A stretch of DNA of 30,420 nucleotides from a virus, in the IMG/VR virus record IMGVR_UViG_3300035158_000907, positions 1 through 30,420 of that record. One strand, written 5' to 3'. The translations under genes and the position numbers were made by a program. This document shows, piece after piece, positions 6,446-12,900 of this stretch; the first letter of the stretch is position 1; each line of letters starts with the position of its first letter. The notes below the pieces were generated by a model, which was given only the letters and a program-made list of their open reading frames with translations, made no database searches and was not told the DNA's origin.

Positions 6446-6625
6446 TTAGTCTTCTTTCTTTTTCTCCAGCGGAGAATTGGCAAAGGCAGCAGCAATTGCA
6501 CTCACAGCCGCAATGACTGCTGTGAGAGTATCCTGTACATTGCCAAGGAAGACAAGAGCAGCCGAAAGACCGCCAGCCCCCAGAGAGAAGACCTTACCGA
6601 TAATTTGTTTGGCTCGATGTGTCAT
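6446..6625 (-). CDS. 59-residue Ala-rich membrane protein, holin candidate
   Basis: A short gene from ATG at 6625 to TAA at 6446. Residues about 9-28 (GKVFSLGAGGLSAALVFLGN) and 33-50 (LTAVIAAVSAIAAAFANS) form two hydrophobic segments, and the C-terminus is charged (LEKKKED). This is the layout of small class II holins. It has its own late promoter motif fused to the upstream stop codon and sits at the head of the lysis-like island. Its length explains why automated calls with a 60-codon cutoff would miss it. Without homology data, holin versus other small membrane protein cannot be separated. Confidence 0.7.
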   Translation of the reverse strand: MTHRAKQIIGKVFSLGAGGLSAALVFLGNVQDTLTAVIAAVSAIAAAFANSPLEKKKED

Positions 6626-6632
6626 AGGTCTT

Positions 6633-6640
6633 TATTTATT
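6633..6640 (-). promoter_or_regulatory. Late promoter core fused to a stop codon
   Basis: The minus strand reads CAA TAA ATA AAG: the TAA stop of the DUF4376 gene lies inside AATAAATA. The ATG at 6625 follows seven bases after the motif. It could drive the whole lysis-like island separately from the fibre genes upstream. Confidence 0.6.
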
Positions 6641-7616
6641 GAATGGTGTTTTCAAATGCCCTTTGATATTCAATCTCAACACGATCAAAGGAACGAATTT
6701 GACGAGACTCAATCATGTTTTGAACTGTCATTTCAGCATCAAAGGTTGCTTGAATTTTTTTGCTGACAATATCAGACAGTTCAATGATCTGATCTGATTT
6801 CAGAACGACAAAACCACTTCGACTTTTCCAGTTGACCTGATAGGAAGAATCCTCTTTGGCACGAATTGTAGCAGCCATCAGATTGAGGTTTGATTCGGCA
6901 TCTGATGAAAATTGATAGCCCAAATATTCAACACCTTCTCTTTGCTTGGATTCTCTTTGTTCAACTGCATAAGTTTGCAGATTGTCCTTAGTGGGTTGAA
7001 GAACTGGCTCTTGAGTAAAATGACTAGGGACAGGACCAATTTCTGTGATCTCAACCGGAGTTTCGCCGTCAAACCACATTTCGTCTCGATGGTCCTCAAT
7101 TTCTTCCCATCGATTGTTGCGGAAGATTAGAGAGTAACCAACCTTGTCAAAATTGGGCGGCTTCACCAATGTTTCGTTGGGTCCAATATCAAATTCGTCA
7201 AAATTTTCAATGACTCTTGAAACAGTTCCTTCCTTTTTGTTGTAGACAATTTTGCCTCGGAGGTCATTCTTGACTACCCATTGGTCATTTTCAAAATAGA
7301 CTATTTGCCCTTCTTTGACGATCGGAGGCTCGGTTGATGTCATCACCTCGTCTTCGGCCAAATCAGGTTCACCCAGCTCAAGAATGGTCCTAAGAAGCCT
7401 ACCGTCATTTCTGGAATACACATAATGAAATCTTTTGTCTACAATGTATTTCCATTCTCCATCCTCAAAACGAAGATAGAAACCTTCATAATGGTTAGGC
7501 GGTTCAACTTCGGTCACATCTGAAGGAATCAGAAATGTTCCCGGTTTCTTGGTTGATTCCAGAACGACTTCGGGATGACCACCTTCAATGGTCCATACTC
7601 TTTTTTGCTTTCTCAT
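6636..7616 (-). CDS. DUF4376-type protein with three N-terminal repeats, probable tail-fibre accessory
   Basis: A 326-residue protein. Residues about 216-310 match DUF4376 by pattern (REGVEYLGYQFSSDAES, ATIRAKEDSSYQVNWKSRSG, VVLKSDQIIELSDIVSKKIQ), a domain common in phage tail-fibre-associated proteins. Before it are three degenerate repeats of about 57 residues, each with a PP, a G..L.F...RW core and a later tyrosine/glycine strand: GFYLRFEDGEWKYI, GQIVYFENDQWVV and GYSLIFRNNRWEEI. These resemble the W-rich units of tail-fibre assembly proteins. It directly follows the collar protein gene with an ATGA overlap and an AAGG ribosome binding site, suggesting it helps fold or attach that fibre. 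Chaperone versus structural part is not resolved. Confidence 0.75.
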   Translation of the reverse strand: MRKQKRVWTIEGGHPEVVLESTKKPGTFLIPSDVTEVEPPNHYEGFYLRFEDGEWKYIVDKRFHYVYSRNDGRLLRTILELGEPDLAEDEVMTSTEPPIVKEGQIVYFENDQWVVKNDLRGKIVYNKKEGTVSRVIENFDEFDIGPNETLVKPPNFDKVGYSLIFRNNRWEEIEDHRDEMWFDGETPVEITEIGPVPSHFTQEPVLQPTKDNLQTYAVEQRESKQREGVEYLGYQFSSDAESNLNLMAATIRAKEDSSYQVNWKSRSGFVVLKSDQIIELSDIVSKKIQATFDAEMTVQNMIESRQIRSFDRVEIEYQRAFENTIQ

Positions 7617-8167
7617 ACCTTAATGCAAATAACTGCCGCCATATTTATGGGGCGTGTTTCATTATCACCTCGATTTTCCACAGTGATTGTGTGATTGTGA
7701 GCACCTCCCGATCCTGTATTTACATCTCTAGATCCTCCTTGACCAAGACCTGTACCTCGAGCAACATCGAATTCGAGAAAAAAACTCGTGAATCTATCAT
7801 TATATGAGTGTGTATGATTTCCTACTCCTGTTGAAGATGCTGGGTGATCGTGACTAGTGAAAGCATCATTTTGAGTGCTTCCGATTGATCCTGAAACATG
7901 ATTGCCCGATCCTCCGTGTCCTCTCAAAAATTTACCTCTAAAATCGGGCAGATTGAAAGTGTCTGAACCGTTTCCAGAGCCAAAGGTTGTACCAATAATC
8001 TCAAAGAGATCAGCATAGTCTTGTCTGGAAATCTCGGCACCATTGCAAATCTCCCAGCCGTCCGGAATCGCAGAAGTAATTCCATCCGGAAGAACTTCAA
8101 CCGAAAATTCCATGTATTTTCCGACTGGCTCTTCTCCAGTCGCAACAAATTCTTTGAAATTAGCCAT
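7613..8167 (-). CDS. Short tail fibre / phage tail collar domain protein (gp12-type)
   Basis: A 184-residue protein with a phage tail collar domain: PDGWEICNGAEISRQDYADL, then FGSGNGSDTFNLPDFRGKFLRG (residues about 35-83). After it come three His-x-His motifs (HDH at 106-108, HTH at 118-120, HNH at 157-159), and the protein ends ETRPINMAAVICIKV. This is the layout of the T4 gp12 receptor-binding tip and related collar proteins, where pairs of histidines from three chains bind a metal ion. It is far shorter than T4 gp12 (527 residues) and lacks a long shaft. It overlaps the DUF4376 gene by four bases and starts two bases after the GDSLE-repeat fibre gene, consistent with joint assembly. Confidence 0.88.
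   Translation of the reverse strand: MANFKEFVATGEEPVGKYMEFSVEVLPDGITSAIPDGWEICNGAEISRQDYADLFEIIGTTFGSGNGSDTFNLPDFRGKFLRGHGGSGNHVSGSIGSTQNDAFTSHDHPASSTGVGNHTHSYNDRFTSFFLEFDVARGTGLGQGGSRDVNTGSGGAHNHTITVENRGDNETRPINMAAVICIKV
7642..7649 (-). promoter_or_regulatory. Possible late promoter core CATAAATA
   Basis: The minus strand reads CATAAATA inside the codons for PINM at the end of the collar gene, 26 bases before the ATG at 7616, which also has AAGG. The protein sequence there is conserved in collar proteins, so the motif could be a coding coincidence. Confidence 0.35.
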
Positions 8168-8169
8168 AC

Positions 8170-9249
8170 TTACAGAACCCTCCAGACGCTGTTGGTTTCA
8201 TCCCAAAGAAAATCAACGGTGAATTTTTGTTGGTCAATTGTAATTCCTTCGCCGACAGCCAAAGATTCAATTTGATCTCCTGAAAATCCATTGACAGTTA
8301 CACTTCGACCCAGCGAATCATTTTCAAGTCGAACCGAGAGTCGTCCCTTGTTGCTTGATGGTAGAGTGCAGATAACCTCTTCGCCTTCGTTGGGAGTGAC
8401 CAGAAAAAGTGTGGAAGAGACTGCGCTAAAATTGTTACCCAAAGAATCACCTCCGATCAACGATACCTTGGAAACCACAAATTTGGTAATTTGGTCAAGT
8501 TTGTCAATTGAAGTTTCCAGCGAGTCACCATCTGAAACAGTATTGTCCTCTGTGTAGGATGTACTAAATCCGTCGTCGGCTCCGGTATATGTTTTGATTT
8601 GGGAAAGATCATTTAGTTCTGTATCAAGAACTCCGATTGAATCTTCCAGCGAGTCGCCATTGTTTACAAAGTTGGTACTTGAGTAGATGGGTGTGAAAGA
8701 GTCTGAAGCCCCGACAAATCCTCGAAGGGAATCAATTTCACTTACATTGTTCAGCAACGATTCACCGCTGTTGGTAAAGAAATCATTACCTTGAAACCCT
8801 ACATCCGAATCTGAAGCAAGAAAAACATCATTGGTCGAATTGTACTTGAGGGAAACAATTGAAGGTGATCCAATTTGAAGACCCGCATTATCAGCTTCGG
8901 TCTTGTTTGAGGCATCTTCGTCAACTGTAATAGTTTTGCCCCCAATTACAGTACTTGAAGATTGAGTAGGAGCATCAAGAGTACCATTGACAGTCAGATC
9001 ACCATCAATAGTAACACTGATAATTTGACCTGTTGCATTGGTCTCAATGACCATGCTAGTGTTATCACTGTTGAGATCACCATTGAGTGTCAGATCACCA
9101 TTGATCGGCATTGAGCCGTCATTTTCCAGCTTGGTGGCATTGAGATTCTGGAAATTTGAATCCCCTTCCGAACTATCAAGAGGAGAATTTTTGGTCGTCT
9201 CGTCAAAATTCGGATTGGGAGAATTTTCTCTTAGAATAATGGTACTCAT
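8170..9249 (-). CDS. Tail fibre-like virion protein with GDSLE repeats
   Basis: A 359-residue protein. The N-terminus (NSPLDSSEGDSNFQNLNATK) follows the xPLxxxExDxNFxNL pattern seen at the start of many phage fibres. Residues 48-90 hold NGDLTLNGDL and DGDLTVNGTL strands, a type also found in the 524-residue fibre. Residues 161-253 contain three GDSLE units (SGESLLNNVSEIDS, NGDSLEDSIGVLDT, DGDSLETSIDKLDQ) separated by FVGASDSF/YTGADDGF turns; these suit a trimeric coiled-coil shaft. The C-terminus (FTVDFLWDETNSVWRVL) is a typical fibre end. It is followed two bases later by the collar protein, so the two may form one appendage, shaft plus tip; that pairing is inferred. Confidence 0.82.
   Translation of the reverse strand: MSTIILRENSPNPNFDETTKNSPLDSSEGDSNFQNLNATKLENDGSMPINGDLTLNGDLNSDNTSMVIETNATGQIISVTIDGDLTVNGTLDAPTQSSSTVIGGKTITVDEDASNKTEADNAGLQIGSPSIVSLKYNSTNDVFLASDSDVGFQGNDFFTNSGESLLNNVSEIDSLRGFVGASDSFTPIYSSTNFVNNGDSLEDSIGVLDTELNDLSQIKTYTGADDGFSTSYTEDNTVSDGDSLETSIDKLDQITKFVVSKVSLIGGDSLGNNFSAVSSTLFLVTPNEGEEVICTLPSSNKGRLSVRLENDSLGRSVTVNGFSGDQIESLAVGEGITIDQQKFTVDFLWDETNSVWRVL
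8491..8769 (-). repeat. GDSLE coiled-coil repeats
   Basis: Three units of xGxSLxxxIxxLDx recur every 36-43 residues, joined by GA(S/D)D(S/G)F segments. The spacing suggests alternating short helical bundles and turns in a fibre shaft. Confidence 0.65.
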
Positions 9250-9259
9250 GTGTTTACCT

Positions 9260-9267
9260 TATTTATC
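9260..9267 (-). promoter_or_regulatory. Late promoter core overlapping a stop codon
   Basis: The minus strand reads TGATAAATAAGG: the TGA stop of the gene at 9266 gives the first bases of GATAAATA. The ATG at 9249 follows ten bases after the motif, and AAGG in between could act as a ribosome binding site. Confidence 0.6.
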
Positions 9268-9727
9268 ATCCGATTGTCAGAGTCCAGCTAATGTCAAGAA
9301 TGTCAGATTCTGCTTTGGTGACAGGAGACGAAAGAACTGTTCGGGCGATCATTGTGTCTTGGTCGGTGAAAAGACCGATCTCATTGATATCTTCACTTGG
9401 TGTTTCAGATGCCTCGTCAATAAAAGAAGTAGAAGCAATCCAAGATTTGACTTCAAGAGTTGGCCTTTGAAGAGACAAGAGATTTTTGAAGACCTGATTG
9501 GACCCTGTCAACGCAGTCTGACTCACATCAGGAGCAGTAGTTCCGTCACCTAAACCGATTTGAGAAATGACTTCTGATGTGGTTCCGAGAACTCGATCGA
9601 CCAAGTAGGTTTTCCCTACCTCAGTGATGAGGTTGCGAATTTGCACCTTTTGTCTAGTTTGACGAGTGGCTTGGTCGATCACACGAATCGATACATCCCC
9701 TTTGATACTGACGAAATCTTTAATCAT
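9266..9727 (-). CDS. Virion structural protein of the tail/baseplate-fibre region
   Basis: A 153-residue protein. The order RNLITEVGKTYLVDRVLG (31-48), IGLGDGTTAPDVSQTAL (57-73), INEIGLF (114-120) and ARTVLSSPVTKAESDILDIS (128-147) is a pattern shared by many small phage tail proteins: an RNLI start, a GxGxTxPxxxxTxL loop, an E(I/A)GLF strand and a final K-linked strand with Trp. Such proteins probably sit at the baseplate edge or fibre attachment, but no T4 counterpart is clear. It starts after a late promoter that lies inside the end of the preceding coding sequence, and is followed by the GDSLE fibre gene. Confidence 0.8.
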   Translation of the reverse strand: MIKDFVSIKGDVSIRVIDQATRQTRQKVQIRNLITEVGKTYLVDRVLGTTSEVISQIGLGDGTTAPDVSQTALTGSNQVFKNLLSLQRPTLEVKSWIASTSFIDEASETPSEDINEIGLFTDQDTMIARTVLSSPVTKAESDILDISWTLTIG

Positions 9728-9730
9728 AAT

Positions 9731-9976
9731 TTATTGTTTATTTATTAGTTGAGTTAGCATCTCTTTCAATTCAGTAACTTCATTTTGAAGGTCTTGAATT
9801 CTTTGATTTTCTCGCTGTGCTTTGGCTCTTCTTCGCTTGGCAGCAATATACTCGTCCGGATTGGTATTGATGATTGCTCGCGACCTTGAATCTCGTACCA
9901 GCGAAGGATTCTCTTTGATTTTCTTATACACTTGCAATTGCTCGAAGGTCACGAATCTTACAGACTTGGGCAGCAT
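9731..9976 (-). CDS. Small coiled-coil protein overlapping the large DUF4815 gene
   Basis: An 81-residue protein, most likely from ATG at 9976. The N-terminus (VRFVTFEQLQVYKKIKENP, then IINTNPDEYIAAKRRRAKAQ) is compact and basic. The rest (IQDLQNEVTELKEMLTQLIN) has leucine heptads of a coiled coil. I associate similar short proteins with the same position in marine T4-like phages; function is unknown. The first 53 bases overlap the end of the DUF4815 gene in another frame, and the open frame upstream of the ATG is only a shadow of that gene. No Shine-Dalgarno is seen, so translation may be coupled to termination of the big gene. Confidence 0.72.
   Translation of the reverse strand: MLPKSVRFVTFEQLQVYKKIKENPSLVRDSRSRAIINTNPDEYIAAKRRRAKAQRENQRIQDLQNEVTELKEMLTQLINKQ
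9739..9746 (-). promoter_or_regulatory. Late promoter core inside the coiled-coil gene
   Basis: The minus strand reads CTA ATA AAT AAA CAA TAA, the last codons (LINKQ and stop) of the coiled-coil gene, giving AATAAATA. The ATG at 9727 lies eleven bases after the motif with no Shine-Dalgarno. Confidence 0.55.
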
Positions 9977-12900
9977 CGTTGGAAATGAAAACGATCTTGA
10001 CCGCAAAGTCCGAAAATTCTTCAATGTTTTCGGTGATGTTGGGGTCCGGATTAGGAAGAATGTATTCAATTTCTGAATACTCATTTTCCTTGTCGTGAGT
10101 CGGAATGTCAAAGGCGTTGGTGTTGGAGTCCACCGAGTAAACTGGCATTTCATACCATTTGACATCGTTGGCAAATGACTGATCAACTTCTGAAGAGATT
10201 TGTCTCTTGGCATAGACCCGAATGTCGCAATTGGTCGTCGGACGATTGACCGCCAAGATCACCCGAAGGTCTTCGGCAGGATTCTGAAGCGAAACTCGTT
10301 GGGTAATGTATCGGGAAATTGCATCGCCTCCATTGGCAACACCTTCCGTCCAATCACTTCCGTCCCATGTTGCTCCTTCGTCAAGCGAAATCGGATCATT
10401 GACACGGTTTTCTACACCGATCATGGAAACTCTTTCCAGATCAATCACCGGAGTGATATCAGAATTGTTGGTGACCAGTCGAGCCTTGACATCAACTCGC
10501 TGGGCCGAGTCAATTTGACTCCGAAGAGAATAGTTCTCTTTGTTCTCCAGAGTTCCAAATTGACCTGAAGCATTGATTCTTGTTCCAGACGAGTTGAAGA
10601 AATCAACCTCAAAATCAATTGATGTCGGAGGTAGATTCAAAGTTTCCATATTGAGATTGAACAAAGAGAAAAGAAATGATTCCATGTTCTGACTCTGACC
10701 GTCAATCAGAGATGACAGGGTGAATTCCTTGACTGTTCCGGTCGGGAATACTGCCTTGTTCATCCGAAGCATGACATCCTTGCGCTGGTCTGGAGTCCAT
10801 GTTCTCTTGTTCTGCGACTTGAGCAAGACACCAAAGGAAGGATTCTTGACAATCGGTGTATTGCTGACAACATCCTGTTGCCCGATCTCAGATGTCCAGA
10901 TTCGGTACTCAGGACTCTTGGAGAATATGATCAGAGCATATTCAAATCCAGCCTGTAGATAGACCGGATATTCAAACTCAAAGTTGGTTGCATAATTGGT
11001 GATCGGATCAGAACTTGTCGGATTGCGACCACTGACTGCTACATCACTATTCTTTTTGCGGACCCGAGAACCGGGAATTACATTGGTAGTTGGAATTCCA
11101 TTCTCAACTGAAACCAGATAGACTTCGGCGTCAATTGAATCGTCGTCCGGCTTGGTCGCAAAATACAAATCAACATCGGTCAGAAATGCTCCTTCTGGAT
11201 GGTTTTGGCCAATCACAAATGTCTGAGCCACCGGATCAAATGCATTGAGGGTCGTACGAGAAGAACGAGAAACAATCACACGCGAATCTTCCAGTCGAGT
11301 TTGGGTAAATTCTGGAACTCGGGTTGAAAGAATCTGAGTCTCTTTCTCCTGAATTAGCCCTTCGGCATTGTACTTGGCTTCGGCAAAGGAATCAGATTCC
11401 AGCTCGTTGTTCTGAGGATTATCGGTCAAGCGAAAAACTCTTTGACCTGTCCGGAATCTTTGTTCTTCATTGTTGGGGATTCGGAACACGCCTTCGATTT
11501 CGCCCAGATCGTTGGTGACCAAAGGATTGTTGAAATCACCGCCGGGGGCTGGTTGTCCGTTGTAGGTTGTGACATCCGTGCCGACCGCAAAGGGAACAAA
11601 AGTATCAGGTTTGACAAAGCTGGTCACATCCTCGTCATCAAAAAATGCATACAATTGTGTGTTGGGTTTGAAACCTGTCCCTCGGAAACGAACATCCCGA
11701 GAACGAATCCACGGCACAATGGATAGATCAACCACTCGTTCACCCAGAGATTGCTCAACCGTGTTGAATGAAAGATCGGTGCGAATTCCGGTACGAGTCT
11801 GACCTGTCCGAGTTGTGGTGTTGGTCACAGTTGTGTCCTGAATCCATTGACCGTGAGGAAGACTGCGATCAATTCGACGCGAAGTCGATGAATTGGACGA
11901 ACGACTCTGCCATGCATTCTGCCATGCATTCCACTCTGTCCCCAAAACTCCATCAGCCTCATTGGCGATAAATTCCAGAGCATTGGAGATTCCTTCCAGA
12001 TTGATCGTCGTTGTCGGACGAGTTTGAGTATCGATCCATTCGTCTGACGAAGGGGACAGACGAATTGATCCTTCCCATGTTGTGACCTCGTAGGGTTGGA
12101 CACTCATGGTCTGGGATGCTTTCAGATTGGAAACCAGAATTTCCCGATCACCTTCGTCAAGACTTAGTTGCTCTTGGCCGATTTCTCCCGGCTTGGGCGT
12201 TACCGGAGTTGATCCGTTGACATCCCCGGTAAATTGAAGTCGGTAACTTTCCTGTTTGTAATAGGGTCGAAGAATTCCATTTTCCTTATCAATCGAGCAC
12301 AGATAGTCAGGATTGCGAACATCGCCAACCGAATGACCGATGAATGAATCAACCAAAATTCCACTCTTGAATCTTTCAACTCCTGCTGATTCTTCTCGGA
12401 GATCAAGAATCTTGCGCTCAGTCGCCTCCTTTTCCAGCAAAGATAGAGACGAGTAATATTCCAATTTCTGAACTCGTTTTTCAAGATCACCAATATCGGC
12501 CATTGTGTAACGATTGTTATCGATGTAGGCCAGATCAATGTCCCTTGGATCATAGGTGTAAGGTGGAATATAAAGTTCATACAGAGACATGGCTCCCGAA
12601 GGAGTCTTGGGTGTGATCGGGCTCAAGGCTGGTTTCCCCTTGATGATGTAGAATTCAGATTTGTAATCAACGACCAGCAGATCAGCCCGTGGAAGGTAAT
12701 GGGTAAAATCAATCTGAGCAATGCTGTTGGGCAGAACACGGGCCGGAAGTTCGGCCAAGTTTCCAGACGAGTTTCGCTTCACCCGAAAGTCGATGTAGTC
12801 AGAAAGACGAAGACGCTCAAATTGAGGAATCTCGTCAAAGTTGATTCCAGAATTCTCATAGCTGTCCACCGAAAAGTAATCTCCTGTTCCGGTATGGTTG

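Noticed and set aside
6421-6501. Longer start for the DUF1353 gene
   Set aside because: It overlaps the 59-residue membrane gene and gives an implausible leader (Leu-rich then Arg/Lys-rich) that is just a frame shift of that gene.
9977-10213. Upstream part of the open frame that ends at 9731
   Set aside because: It lies wholly inside the DUF4815 gene in another frame, has biased shadow composition (Thr/Pro/Arg-rich), and the conserved small protein begins at the internal ATG 9976.
11442-11802. Plus-strand open frames opposite the DUF4815 gene
   Set aside because: They are antisense shadows of a long coding frame with domain support, and show no start signals or recognisable protein pattern.
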